DNA from: Elgaria multicarinata webbii
Lineage: Eukaryota; Chordata; Lepidosauria; Squamata; Anguidae
NCBI RefSeq assembly: GCF_023053635.1
Contig: NC_086192.1
Span: 12,501,501 to 12,565,500 of the forward strand
Direction: 5' to 3'
DNA length: 64,000 nt
In this document: positions 1 through 10,283 of the stretch, one piece after another
How positions within the stretch are numbered: the first letter of the stretch is position 1
Layout: each line of letters begins with the position of its first letter
Program-made: the position numbers and the translations under genes
The notes under the pieces: generated by a model
What the model was told of the DNA's origin: nothing
The model's database searches: none
Seen by the model: the letters and a program-made list of their open reading frames with translations, nothing else

Positions 1-59
1 CTTGGTTGCAGATCTGGGCAGGATAAAGACCTTTCTGATGGGTGCAAGTGGAAAGACAC

Positions 60-263
60 AGCAGCCCAAAGAAGGGGCTTAATCCAGTTGGAGGAAAACA
101 GACAGTATCGTACTGCCCTTATACAAATCTGTGGTGCGACCACACTTAGAGTATTGTGTACAGTTCTGGTCACCACACCTAAAAAAAGATATTATAGAGC
201 TGGAAAAAGTGCAGAAAGGGGCAACTAAAATGATGAAGGGCCTGAAGCATCTCCCCTATGAAG
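60..263 (+). repeat. CR1-like LINE family 2, 5' portion
   Basis: This is the C-terminal reverse-transcriptase ORF region ([14 protein letters not shown]). It is interrupted after G-L-K-H-L-P-Y-E-G by a family 1 copy and resumes at 746. Confidence 0.8.
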
Positions 264-745
264 GAAGTTCTGGGCTCCACAATTCAAGAAGGACGCAGAC
301 AAGCTGGAGCGTGTTCAGAGGAGGGCAACCAGGATGATCAGGGGTCTGGAAACAAAGCCCTATGAAGAGAGACGGAAAGAACTGGGCATGTTTAGCCTGG
401 AGAAGAGAAGATTGAGGGGAGACATGATAGCACTCTTCAAAGACTTGAAAGGTTGTCACACAGAGGAGGGCCAGGATCTCTTCTTGATCCTTCCAGAGTG
501 CAGGACACGGAATAACGGGCTCAAGTTAAAGGAAGCCAGATTCCAGCTGGACATTAGGAAAAACGTCCTGACTGTTAGAGCAGTACGACAGTGGAATCAG
601 TTACCTAGGGAGGTTGTGGGCTCTTCCACACTAGAGGCATTCAAGAGGCCGTCAGGGATGCTTTAGGGTGGATTCCTGCATTGAGCAGGGGGTTGGACTC
701 GATGACCTTGTAGGCCCCTTCCAACTCTACTTTTCTATGATTCTA
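264..745 (+). repeat. CR1-like LINE family 1, nested
   Basis: A 5'-truncated copy from the K-K-D-A-D-K-L-E region to the 3' end, with the terminal TTCTATGATTCTA motif. It sits inside a family 2 CR1. Confidence 0.88.
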
Positions 746-1245
746 CATCAACTGGGATTGTTTAGCTCGGAGAAGAGGAGGCTAAGGGGAGACATGATAG
801 AGGGGTACAAAATTACAGTATAGAGAATGTGGATAGGGAGACATTTTTCTCCCTCTCTCAAAATACTAGAACCCAATGGGGTCATCACATGAAGTTGATG
901 GGTGGGAGATCCAGGACAAATAAAAGGAAGGACTTCTTCACACAGTGCAGAGTTAAGCTATGGAACTCCCTGCCACAAGATGTAGTGATGGCCACCAATC
1001 TGGATGGCTTCAAAAGGGGGTTGGATCAATTCCTGGAGGCGAAGGCTATCCATGGCTACTAGCCCTGATGGTTGTGTGCTGCCTCCAGTGTTTGAGGCGG
1101 TGAGCCTGTGTGCACCAGTTGCTGGGGAGCATGGGTGGGAGGGTGCTGTTGTACCATGTCCTGCTTGTTCGTCCCTGGCTGATGGCTGGTTGGCCGCTGT
1201 GTGAGCAGAGTGGACCCTTGGTCTGATCCAGCATCAGGGCTCTTC
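746..1245 (+). repeat. CR1-like LINE family 2, 3' portion
   Basis: This resumes the interrupted family 2 copy (ACTGGGATTGTTTAGC) and runs to GGTCTGATCCAGCA and CTTCTTATT, the family's 3' end. Confidence 0.85.
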
Positions 1246-1253
1246 TTATTTAA

Positions 1254-1400
1254 GGGACCGTAGCTCAGTTGCAGAGCGCCTGGTTGGCCTGCATGAGCTC
1301 CCAGGATCCCTCCATCCCCCGCCTCTCCAAGCAAGGCCGTAAAAGAATCCTGCCTGAAACTCTGCAAAGACGCTGCCCGTCCGTGCAGGCGGCCCAAGCA
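1254..1400 (+). repeat. tRNA-derived SINE head
   Basis: The box A-like GTAGCTCAGTTGCAGAGC is followed by a diverged body with CTGCCTGAAACTCTGCA. The copy is degraded and is too incomplete to be a functional tRNA gene. Confidence 0.55.
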
Positions 1401-1468
1401 AGGCGGCCCAACGGTCCCACCCTGTAAAAAGGGCAGCGTTCTCTTAGATCTTGCCTCCCTCTCCTTAG

Positions 1469-1626
1469 AACCCATCCAGTCTCGCTGCGCGGTCCTCCGC
1501 TACACCAAGCTGACGGATGCGCAGATCCTCGCGCGGCTCATGAAAATCGTGGGGAAGGAGAACGTGGAGTACGCGGACGATGGGCTGGAAGCCATTATCT
1601 TCACCGCCCAGGGGGACATGAGGCAG
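1469..1626 (+). CDS. RFC2: RFC2 exon with SRC motif
   Basis: This 158-bp exon starts after a pyrimidine tract and AG, in phase 1: the first two bases finish a Glu codon. It codes E-P-I-Q-S-R-C onward and ends with G-D-M-R-Q before a GTGGGT donor. The S-R-C arginine finger acts on ATP bound by the neighbouring subunit. The preceding 1.2 kb is LINE and SINE debris, so the upstream exon lies outside the window. Confidence 0.95.
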
Positions 1627-2309
1627 GTGGGTAGAGAAGCGACAGCTTTAGATCCTTGTGCAGCTTTTGCGTTTGGTCAGAGCACGAAGCAGTGTAGTAA
1701 ACTCGGACACCGATGGGTGATGATGGTAATCACACAGAGAGTTTACATAGCCATTTCTATTCCCCCTCCTCTTCTTGCTGACTGAACCTCCATTGTCCTG
1801 TTTGTGTGCTGAATCATCTTTCCTTATCACCCTTGTGTGTACCTAGCTAGGTTTCTCATCATGTTTGTTCCCGGGTTTAAGCTGGAAGCCAAACAGGACG
1901 CACTGCTCTTAGACAATAGACAATTACTGAGATAACGAGGGGTGCGACAGCCAACCCTTAATCTAAAGACAGTTTGCTGTCTGGAAGGTTTTTCCAGGCC
2001 GCTGTGTCATCCCTACAGAGCGGGAAACGCCGTCCTCCGCTCTGCTCTGTCCTGCACTTCGGCTTTCATTGTTTCCGAGGCCCCGCCGTCGGTAAAACTG
2101 AGCGCTGGCCGTCGCTGGAGGGAGCAGATGCTTGGGGTTGCTGCTGTCGACAGCGCAGCGGAGCGGCTGATCGTGCCAAAACCACACAGAGGGTTGACGA
2201 GAAAACAGCTGATCTAAAAAACGCGAGACTTGATGTCCTCCATCTTGGATACCTTTTCCGGCCCCAAGGGGGCACGGACGTCTATACACTTAAAATATTG
2301 TATTTGTAG

Positions 2310-2971
2310 ATTGGCGTAGATTGCAAGCTGAGTATGAGCCAACAGTGCGATGTGGCTGCAAGAAAGGCAAATGCTATTTTGGGCTGCATTCATAGAAGTA
2401 TAGCTTCCAAACCACGTGAGGTACTGGTTCCTCTCTATTCGGCCCTGGTTAGGCCTCATCTTGAGTATTGCGTCCAGTTCTGGGCTCCACAATTCAAGAA
2501 GGATGCAGACAAGCTGGAGTGTGTTCAGAGGAGGGCAACCAGGAGGATCAGGGGTCTGGAAACAAAGCCCTATGAAGAGAGACTGAAAGAACTGGGCATG
2601 TTTAGCCTGGAGAAGAGAAGACTGAGGGGAGACATGATAGCACTCTTCAAATACTTAAAAGGTTGTCACACAGAGGAGGGCCAGGATCTCTTCTCGATCC
2701 TCCCAGAATGCAGGACACGGAATAAGGGGCTCAAGTGACAGGAAGCCAGATTCCAGCTGGACATCAGGAAAAACTTCTTGACTGTTAGAGCAGTACGACA
2801 ATGGAACCAGTGACCTAGGCAGGTTGTGGGCTCTCCCACACTAGAGGCCTTCAAGAGGCAGCTGGACAACCATCTGTCAGGGATGCTTTAAGGTGGATTC
2901 CAGCATTGAGCAGGGGGTTGGACTCGATGGCCTTGTAGGCCCCTTCCAACTCTACTAATCTATGATTCTAT
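2310..2971 (+). repeat. CR1-like LINE family 1
   Basis: A long 3' fragment coding [18 protein letters not shown] through the RT C-terminus to the TCTATGATTCTATGA end. It lies in an RFC2 intron. Confidence 0.9.
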
Positions 2972-3129
2972 GAGGATGTGTGTGTGTGTGTGTTTGTTTA
3001 GCAGGGGCCGGAGGACTTTCTCCCTTAGGCTTTTTGAAAGATTCTTTTCTCCAAACCTTGGGGTGTTCCCAAGCCTGCTGATTCCTCCCTCGTGTGTGGA
3101 TCCTGCCACTTTTGAGGAATTAATTCACT

Positions 3130-3320
3130 TTTATTTATTTATTTCATTTCATTTCATTTTTATACCGCCCAATAGCCGAAGCTCTCTGGGCGGTTCACAA
3201 AAACTAAAACCACAATAAAACAACCAACAGGTTAAAAGCACAATTACAAAATACAGTATCAAAAGCACAACAGTATAAAAAGCATTATTATATGGGACAC
3301 CGACCCAACTTGACTATATA
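3130..3320 (-). repeat. L2-like LINE 3' tail
   Basis: Contains the inverse of the stem-forming CCGCCCAGAGAGCTTCGGC tail and AATAAATAAA repeats. Confidence 0.8.
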
Positions 3321-3453
3321 ATACTGAAGTCCAGAATGCGCTACTTTTTTGTCCTCCCAGAAGAAGAGTTGGATGTTCTCAGGAACTGCTGGGTTGTTGT
3401 TGGGTGTTTTTTTTTAAAAAAAAAATTGAAATGCCGCCTTTCTCTTTTCACAG

Positions 3454-3519
3454 GCACTGAACAACTTGCAGTCCACCCATTCTGGATTTGGATTTGTCAA
3501 CAGCGAGAATGTATTCAAG
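3454..3519 (+). CDS. RFC2: RFC2 exon, sensor-2 helix
   Basis: This 66-bp phase 0-0 exon codes A-L-N-N-L-Q-S-T and ends in N-V-F-K. It is preceded by TTTTCACAG and followed by GTTAGC. It completes the G-D-x-R-x-A-L-N sensor-2 signature begun in the previous exon. Confidence 0.95.
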
Positions 3520-3978
3520 GTTAGCAAAAGCCTTTTCGCCTTCTCTCACTAGCCGGACCAGAAGCCACCTGTATTTTTAAGAAGGTGTATCGATCCAGCA
3601 GCGGTTTTGTCATGGGTGGGGGAAAAAGAGCTTTTCCTTCCCAATTACATTGCTTCTTTGCATTAGTTTCCCTTCCTCTGCGTCTGTCCTTCTCTTTAGA
3701 AAGAAACCCCAACCAAACAAGAAAGTGGTGGTGCTGGCCACCCCTGGGGGGACCCTCTCTGGGTCTCAGACTGTCACTTAAAGACCTGTTTCTTAGTCTC
3801 ACCTCCGTGGTTGATCAGAGAAAGGTCCCTCCAGCTCAGCATCACCTGCAGTCGCTCCAGGATTTCAAGCAGAGGTTTTCCCTGGTCTTACCCAGAGATG
3901 CCAGGAATCAAAGGTGGGACCTTGTACATGCTGATTGCTGTTTAATCACTAGCACGGTGCCTCTGACTTTTGCTGCAG

Positions 3979-4059
3979 GTGTGCGATGAGCCGCACCCTC
4001 TGCTGGTGAAGGAGATGATTGGACATTGTGTCGGTGCGAATATTGATGAAGCTTACAAG
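3979..4059 (+). CDS. RFC2: RFC2 exon, collar domain
   Basis: This 81-bp phase 0-0 exon codes V-C-D-E-P-H-P-L-L and ends in I-D-E-A-Y-K, with acceptor TTGCTGCAG and donor GTGGGT. An L2-like LINE begins within about 15 bp of the donor, so the intron carries almost no unique sequence at that end. Confidence 0.95.
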
Positions 4060-4069
4060 GTGGGTGCCA

Positions 4070-4657
4070 GGGGTGTGCTCTACGTGGGGCTGCCTTTGAA
4101 GAGTATTCGGAAACTCCAGCTGGTTCAAAGAGCTGCAGCCAGATTGTTGACCGGGGCTGGTTACAGGGAGCACACAACTCCCCTGTTAAAACAGCTCCCC
4201 TGGCTTCCAGTCTGTTTCTGGGCACAATTCAAAGTGTTGGTTATGACCTATAAAGCCCTATATGGCTCTGGTCCAGGTTATTTGAAAGACCGTTTTCTCC
4301 CTTATGAGCCTGCCCGGGCTTTGAGATCTTCTGGAGAGGCCCTTCTTTCAGTCCCACCATCTTCACAGGCGCGCTTGGTGGGAACACGGGACAGGGCCTT
4401 CCCGGTGGCTGCTCCTGAGCTCTGGAACTCTCTTCCCTGGCTCCCTCCTTGATGGGCTTTTGGAAGCAGGCTAAAACTGTTTTGTTCCAGCAGGCCTTTG
4501 GAGAATCATCCGGCCCTCCATCTATGTTAATGTCTTATAATTTTGTTGTGTATTTTTTTAATTGTTTATGGTTTTGTTTCCCTCCCCGCCCCCATGTATA
4601 TTTTAAACTTTGTAAGGCCGCCTTGAGGCCCAGCATTGGGCAAAAGGCGGGATACAA
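4070..4657 (+). repeat. L2-like LINE, 3' ORF2 and tail
   Basis: Codes [20 protein letters not shown] and onward, and ends in AAGGCGGGATACAAATAATAA. It begins next to the RFC2 exon donor at 4060. Confidence 0.88.
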
Positions 4658-4737
4658 ATAATAATGATGATGATGATGATAATAATAATAATAATGATGA
4701 TGATGATGATGATGATGATAATAATAATAATAATAAT
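4658..4737 (+). repeat. ATA/ATG trinucleotide microsatellite
   Basis: Alternating (AAT)n and (ATG)n runs grown from the LINE tail. Confidence 0.95.
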
Positions 4738-4865
4738 GCTCCCCTCATCTCCTTTCCGGCCAGGATAAAGGCCAAAGTCTGGCTCAACGGGCGTATCCAT
4801 GTCTGTGCATTGCGGTGGCCCTGTTCAGACAGAATGTGAGGAAGTCGAGTTAGGCTAACCGTGGT

Positions 4866-5440
4866 GCATAGCCACATCACGCCAGGCCTTCTACAACTTC
4901 ATTGGCTGCCAAGCCAGGTCTGGGCCCAATTCACAGTGCTGGTACTAACATTCAAAGCCCTAAACAGTTCGGGGCCAGGTTATTTGAAGGAACGCCTCCT
5001 CCCATATGTGCCTGCCTGGACCTTAAGATCATCTACAGGGGCCCTTCTCCGTGAGCCCCTGCCGAAGGAAGTGAGGCAGGTGGCTACCAGGAGCAGGACC
5101 TTCTCTGGTGTGGCACCCCGGCTGTGGAGCGAACTCCCCAGAGACGTTCGCTTGGGGCCTACACTGTACTCCTTCCGTCGACAGCTGAAGACCTTTTTAT
5201 TCTCTCAGTACTTTAACCACTAATTTAACTTAAATTTAAACTTCACAGTTTTAATCCCGTATCTTAACCTACATCAGTTTTTGCTGTGTGGATTTATCCC
5301 GGTTGTGCTTTTTATATTGTATTCTGTATTTGTGTTTTTAGATGGTTGGTTGTTTTTATGCTCTTCGTGATTTTAATTTTTGTGAACCGCCCAGAGAGCT
5401 TCGGCTATTGGGCGGTTTAAAAATGTAATAAATAAATAGC
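4866..5440 (+). repeat. L2-like LINE, 3' ORF2 and tail
   Basis: Codes L-H-W-L-P-S-Q-V-W-A-Q-F and the C-terminus up to L-K-T-F-L-F-S-Q. The tail GAACCGCCCAGAGAGCTTCGG and TAATAAATAAAT follow. Confidence 0.9.
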
Positions 5441-5597
5441 ACCAACCACGCGGAGTGCTCCTGCCACACCCTGCCTAGCCAACCTCCACCCTCCTTGAGT
5501 ACATGGGCCTTCTTGCACTGCTGCAGGGTGTGGGAATAGCTGTTACGACTTGGAGAACCATGGAAAGAGGTTTTTGTACCTCTTGGCCGTCGAACGA

Positions 5598-6071
5598 GCA
5601 ATTTGGGGCTGCATTAATTAGAAGCATAGCTTCCAAATCACGTGAGGTGCTGGTTCCTCTCTATTCAGCCCTGGTTAGGCCTCATCTAGAGTACTGCGTC
5701 CAGTTCTGGGCTCCACAATTCAAGAAGGACGCAGACAAGCTGGAGCGTGTTCAGAGGAGGGCAACCAGGATGATCAGGGGTCTGGAAACAAAGCCCTATG
5801 AAGAGAGACTGAAAGAACTGGGCATGTTTAGCGTGGAGAAGAGAAGATTGAAGGGAGATGTGATAGCACTCTTCAAATACTTAAAAGGTTGTCGCACAGA
5901 GGAGGGCCAGGATCTCTTCTCGATCCTGCCAGAGTGCCGGACACAGAATCATGGGCTCAAGTTACAGGGTGCCAGATTCCAGCTGGACATCAGGAAAAAC
6001 TTCCTGACTGTTAGAGCAGTACGACAATGGAACCAGTGACCTAGGGAGGTGGTGGGCTCTCCCACACTGGA
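5598..6071 (+). repeat. CR1-like LINE family 1, 3' truncated
   Basis: The RT C-terminal region is present, but the copy stops at the CCCACACTGGAG segment without the usual 3' end. Confidence 0.88.
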
Positions 6072-6145
6072 GACTGTGCTTTTTATTTATGTTGGGGGGG
6101 GGGGGGCGGATCCGTATTTATGGGTGCGTTCGTTTTCTTTTCCAG

Positions 6146-6259
6146 ATCCTTGCCCATTTGTGGAGGCTCGGCTACTCACCCGAAGACATCATCGGCAACG
6201 TTTTCAGAGTGTGTAAAACCTTCCAAATGGCCGAGTATCTGAAGCTGGAGTTCATCAAG
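6146..6259 (+). CDS. RFC2: RFC2 exon, collar domain
   Basis: This 114-bp phase 0-0 exon codes I-L-A-H-L-W through L-E-F-I-K and includes the conserved string [10 protein letters not shown]. The acceptor is TTTTCCAG and the donor GTCAGT. Confidence 0.95.
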
Positions 6260-6489
6260 GTCAGTTTTTGTGGGGCTTTTGCTGGTCTAGCGGCTCGAAC
6301 CATTAAAGTGAATGTGGCCAGAATCCAGCGAGTTCCAGGACCGGGCCAGAAAGACCTTCAGTTATAACTAGCTTGGAGGCCTGTTTAATGCAAGCGATTG
6401 TCCTGTTTCTCTGGGCTTATTTCATTTAAGGTATGTCGAAGACTCCTTCTCAAGAGTGGTGAAGAAAACTTTAAATAAAAAAAAATAGA

Positions 6490-6593
6490 CCAGCCTTCCC
6501 AGTGCGGTTGACTACAATCCCCATCATCCCCAGGCAATGTGGCAGTTGGGGATGATGGGGGGTTGTAGTCAAGCACATCTGAAGGGCACCAGG
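6490..6593. mobile_element. Foldback hAT-type MITE (CAGCCTTCC family)
   Basis: Two arms with ACTACAATCCCCATCATCC and its inverse flank a short centre. It begins at CAGCCTTCCC; the right end is decayed. Confidence 0.7.
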
Positions 6594-6604
6594 TTGCACT
6601 AGAT

Positions 6605-6722
6605 TGGCAACTGAATTTAAAATTTTAACGGTTTTATTCTGTTTTTATTTCCATTTTATCTTGCACACCGCTCCGAAATTTTTCAATGGTGAGCGGTGTA
6701 TAAATATTCTAAATAAATAAAC
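6605..6722 (+). repeat. LINE/SINE tail with AAATAAATAAA
   Basis: The tail stem reads ACACCGCTCCGAAATTTTTC then GAGCGGTGTATAAATATTC. It is a variant of the L2-like tail. Confidence 0.6.
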
Positions 6723-6774
6723 TGAAACATGTGAACTGACTCCCCCGGGCAACATGGGTGTTTGAAGCAACACT

Positions 6775-6915
6775 CAAAAAGAATCTTTTCCTCCAAGGAG
6801 CTCAGGATAAAAATGCGTGTCTGCCCCATCTCCCCTCTGTGTTCTCTTCCAACAAGCCTGTGAGGTAGGTTGGGCTGAAATTGCATATGACTGGCTCAAG
6901 GTCATCTAGTAAACT
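6775..6915 (-). repeat. MIR-like core SINE fragment
   Basis: Contains CCTGTGAGGTAGGTTGGGCTG and GACTGGCTCAAGGTCA, as in CORE/MIR-type SINEs; strand assignment is uncertain. Confidence 0.45.
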
Positions 6916-7214
6916 TTTGGGGGTTGACCCCATAGAGAGCCTCAGCTATTGAGCAGTATAGAATAATAATGTTTGATCTGGGTGGGCCGGTTCCCACGTG
7001 CAAGTCGTCGAGGACTGACGTGCACGACAGAGACATCCTTCGCTCCCTGGAAGCACTCCGGCTATCCCACTTTGAGATAAGCGGAACGGCGTTCAGAAGG
7101 CTCATACGCTTATCAAACGCTTATCAAATTTGCAGACGACACAAAATGTAGTAAATAAAAATAAGGCAGGAAACGGCTTGGATCTAACGCATCGCCTCTT
7201 CTTTATGCCGCTAG

Positions 7215-7325
7215 GAAATTGGCTACACTCATATGAAGGTGGCAGAAGGGGTGAACTCGCTCTTGCAGATGGCCGGATTGCTGGCCCGGCTGTGTCAGAA
7301 GACAGCTGCTCCTACGGCGAGCTGA
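7215..7325 (+). CDS. RFC2: RFC2 last coding exon
   Basis: This exon codes 36 residues starting E-I-G-Y-T-H-M-K and ending A-P-T-A-S, then TGA. The ending closely matches the human C-terminus (A-P-V-A-S). The acceptor is CCGCTAG. Confidence 0.95.
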   Translation, partial: EIGYTHMKVAEGVNSLLQMAGLLARLCQKTAAPTAS

Positions 7326-7492
7326 AAGCACAGACGGGGGGGCATTAGCGTGGTGTGGATCCCGCGAGCTGGCTGCAGCCAGGTCCGATGAAGTCGGGAT
7401 TATTTTGACTTGCGCTTGGCGGCTCCGGCCCCACCCAAAACGTTTGTGTTCTCGTGTGACTTGTACGTGTTTTTTTTTAACACTTCAGACCA

Positions 7493-7498
7493 AATAAA
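7493..7498 (+). terminator. RFC2: RFC2 poly(A) signal
   Basis: An AATAAA hexamer lies 168 bases after the RFC2 stop codon in unique sequence, which fits a short 3' UTR. Cleavage is expected about 15-25 bases further on. Confidence 0.75.
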
Positions 7499-7598
7499 GT
7501 TTGATATAAAAACTATAGGCCTCTCATGTCATTATACCAAAAGGACAACCTTCCCAACCTGGTGCCCTCCCAAGGTGTCGGACTACAACTCCCATGGC

Positions 7599-7711
7599 CA
7601 GCTGGACAGCCATCTGTCAGGGATGCTTTAGGGTGGATTCCTGCATTGAGCAGGAGGGTGGACTCGATGACCTTATAGGCCCCCTTCCAACTCTACTATT
7701 CTATGATTCTA
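7599..7711 (+). repeat. CR1-like LINE family 1, 3' end
   Basis: A short tail from CAGCTGGACAGCCATCTGTC to TCTATGATTCTA, just beyond the RFC2 3' end. Confidence 0.85.
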
Positions 7712-7734
7712 AGTCTGTGCAGGACACCATGAAC

Positions 7735-8310
7735 TCTCAAATTTTGGATTATGCCCCAGAGCGATGGATGCTTTTAATTTAGGAAGCTGCCTAAAATACT
7801 ATACATAGTGTACAGACGTTGCTATGGCTAATAACCAGAATAAATATACTGTAACTGAGAAAATGAATCTTGCAGGCTACCATTTGGTTTCCCAGAGATG
7901 GTTTCCTGGCTTTTTTTTCTCCCCGTTGACTTTGCTCTCTTCCCTTCTGGCAAGATCTACAACGCTGTGTGTTTGCTCGGAGTTGCGCGTCAGCGTAAAA
8001 AGGGCTGGAATCCTTTTCGAAGGACCAGGTAGTTTTGAAGGGTGTCGTGCTCCCTTCGGAGTGGAGAAGGAGCTCTGTTAGGCAGCAGACCTAGAGCGAA
8101 AAGGGGAAAGGTATGTCCATTCTTTTAATAGAATCAACAGGCTTTGATTCAGATTAACACTTGGATTCAGATTAACAAGAGCATTGGGAGTCAAACTTCA
8201 GTCAGTATTTCTCATGGGGCCCCCTGTGCTTCCTGGAGGGTTGGAGGAAAGCAACGTCAGAGTGGCGGGGAATTGGTGAAGGATCACGGAGCTTTCTGCA
8301 GACAGAATGA
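7735..8310. other. RFC2-LAT2 convergent intergenic stretch, nothing recognised
   Basis: No exon, RNA gene or known repeat could be supported. The LAT2 3' UTR and its last coding exon may lie here or just above. Confidence 0.5.
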
Positions 8311-8319
8311 CCAGTCTCG

Positions 8320-8466
8320 ATCCAAGGTGGGTTTAACTCTGGTTGTACTTTTATATTGCACTTGGAAGCTTGCATGTTTCCTATTTCATGCTGCGCCTTG
8401 TGGTTTTAATGTTCGTGAATTGCCCAGAGGGCTTCGGCTACGGGCCGGTATAGAAAATAAATAAGC
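8320..8466 (+). repeat. L2-like LINE 3' tail
   Basis: Degraded tail with GAATTGCCCAGAGGGCTTCGG and AAATAAATAAG. Confidence 0.75.
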
Positions 8467-8495
8467 AAGGTAGGTCATCGGTTACAGGGAGCAGA

Positions 8496-8830
8496 CAACT
8501 TCAGGTGGTGGATGCTATTCTACGGAACGCTCACATTAAAAGCAACAAAAAAGTTATCTTCCCTGCAACGAGAAAGGCAGCACAGCAGGCCATGGAGATG
8601 CTAGTTTTCTAGCTGCGAAGAAAGCCCTACATCAGGTATCATTCAAAAATGGCATCCGTCACTTGCACTTTGAAAAGAAAATATCCCACTTTGACCATTT
8701 CTCAAAGCCCTTAAGCAGGATCTGCCAGGTTTTGAATCGAGGGTCTTCCCACACTGAACTATTGGACTTTCTCATCACCTAGGAGAAGCCGTAACAATTC
8801 AGTAGCTCATCTTTAACGAGGATGGGGGGT
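8496..8830 (+). repeat. Inverted partner of 12290-12605, unclassified
   Basis: Nearly the whole segment is repeated in reverse complement at 12290-12605. Near its left end a short frame reads L-Q-V-V-D-A-I-L-R-N-A-H-I-K-S and ends M-L-V-F-stop, also kept in the other copy. Identity unknown. Confidence 0.8.
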
Positions 8831-8862
8831 GGAGAGAGATACACACACATCTGTGTAGTTAC

Positions 8863-8911
8863 CTGCTGTCTGTGGCTGCATTGATACAATCTGGTTCATC
8901 ATCGGCATTAT
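8863..8911 (-). CDS. LAT2: LAT2 near-terminal exon with C-I-N in place of Y-V-N
   Basis: This 49-bp exon (phase 1 in, 2 out) codes N-A-D-D-E-P-D-C-I-N-A-A-T-D-S, aligning with human E-D-G-E-P-D-Y-V-N-G-E. The last Grb2-site tyrosine is replaced by cysteine. The acceptor is TTCAATCCAG and the donor GTAACT. The remaining codons and the stop must lie in a further exon that I could not identify. Confidence 0.72.
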
Positions 8912-9084
8912 CTGGATTGAAAGAACACAATTAGTGAACGGAAGGAGGAATTTTCCATACCTGATGCGGGAATGTCAAATGGCACCGTGCCACTCATGTA
9001 CTAATCAGCATGGGACCCTCAAGAGTGGGACCCTTAAGGAATACGGACCCTGTTTAACACCACCTCCAAAATCTAACCCTGTTA

Positions 9085-9608
9085 GGGCTTTGGCTGCCTA
9101 TATGTTTCCCAGCCCAATTCAAGGTGCTGGTTTTAACCTATAAAGCCCTACATGGCTTGGGACCACAATACCTGAGGGAACGCCTCTCCCGACATGAACC
9201 TACCCGTACACTGCGCTCAACATCTAAGGTCCTCCTCTGAGGGAAGCTCGGAGGATGGCAATAAGGGAGAGGGCCTTCTCAGTGGTGGCCCCCCAATTAT
9301 GGAATGATCTCCCCGACGAGGCTGGCCTGGCGCCAACATTGTTATCTTTCAGGCGCCAGGTCAAGACTTTTCTCTTCTCCCAGTCATTTAACAGCATTTA
9401 ACAACGCTAAGTTTGTTTTTTAGCGGACCCCCCAGAACTGTTGTTTTAAAATGGATACTGTTGTTTTTCTACTGTTGTCTTTATGTTTTTGATGGTTTTA
9501 AATTTTGTACACTTTTTTTAATGTTTACTGTTTTTAACTTTTGTAAACCGCCCAGAGAGCTTCGGCTATGGGGCGGTATATAAATGTAATATATAAATAA
9601 ATAAATTT
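9085..9608 (+). repeat. L2-like LINE, 3' ORF2 and tail
   Basis: Degraded ORF2 C-terminus (Y-K-A-L-H-G-L-G-P-Q-Y-L-R-E-R) followed by the full tail and ATAAATAAATAAAT. Confidence 0.9.
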
Positions 9609-9779
9609 AAGGGTCCCCCCCTTTCTGCTGTTTCTCATAACCTCCGCAGAATTATGTTTGCTCTTCTTAAACTTAGCTTCATCAGCTCATTCTTCCCCAA
9701 ACAGATGTGTGGGACTGCAATTGCTTTCACCTATAGCCAGCTTGTTTAATGGTGAGGCTGGCTGGACTGGGAAACACTG

Positions 9780-10142
9780 TGCCAATGTCACAGAATACAA
9801 AATGGACTGAACGAATGCCTCTGAAACTCTATGCTGTACCTGCATTGTATATGCAAAAACATTTGTGAGTAAAACTGTTTTCTTTCCTTCACTGAAGGAA
9901 GATGTAATCTCCCTTTATTCTTAAAATAGCATGTGGGACTGGTAAACACTCGTGCTCCTGCCAGTGTCAAAGAATACAAAATGGACTGCACGAACGCCTC
10001 TGAAACTCTACGCTGTACCTGCATTGTATATGCAAAAACATTTGTGAGTAAAACTGTTTTCTTTCCTTCACTGAAGGAGGATGTAGTCTCATTTTATTCT
10101 TAAAACAGCATGTGTGCATGTGGGACTGGTAAACGCTCGTTC
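9780..10142. repeat. Two-copy tandem duplication of about 175-180 bp
   Basis: The block CAGAATACAAAATGGACTG to GGGACTGGTAAACRCTCG occurs twice in tandem with few differences, within a LAT2 intron. Confidence 0.9.
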
Positions 10143-10283
10143 TGTTTTGCCTTTTTGTTTTGCTTTTTCTCTGCTAACGGCCTTCCTCACAGGAGGCCTT
10201 ATGACTAAATAATCCCATCGCCAATCCATTCCGGGTTTCAGGCAGAACTCTCGACACCGTGGGCAGCTCCTTTAGAGTTCCGT

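Larger units (their letters stand above)
1469..7325 (+). other. RFC2: RFC2 gene, 3' part (last five coding exons)
   Basis: The spliced exons read as the C-terminal half of replication factor C subunit 2, a AAA+ small subunit of the clamp loader that places PCNA on primed DNA in the nucleus. Five exons with AG/GT borders and matching phases give 176 residues. They include the S-R-C motif (arginine finger of RFC small subunits), the sensor-2 type stretch G-D-M-R-Q-A-L-N and the C-terminal collar domain that holds the pentamer together. The 5' exons with the Walker motifs lie left of the window. The gene converges with LAT2, as in human. Identification rests on near-identity to the human protein recalled from memory. 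Confidence 0.96.

Noticed and set aside
4566-4880. Poly-Asp, poly-Asn, poly-Ser or poly-Ile frames
   Set aside because: Products of the ATA/ATG microsatellite in all frames.
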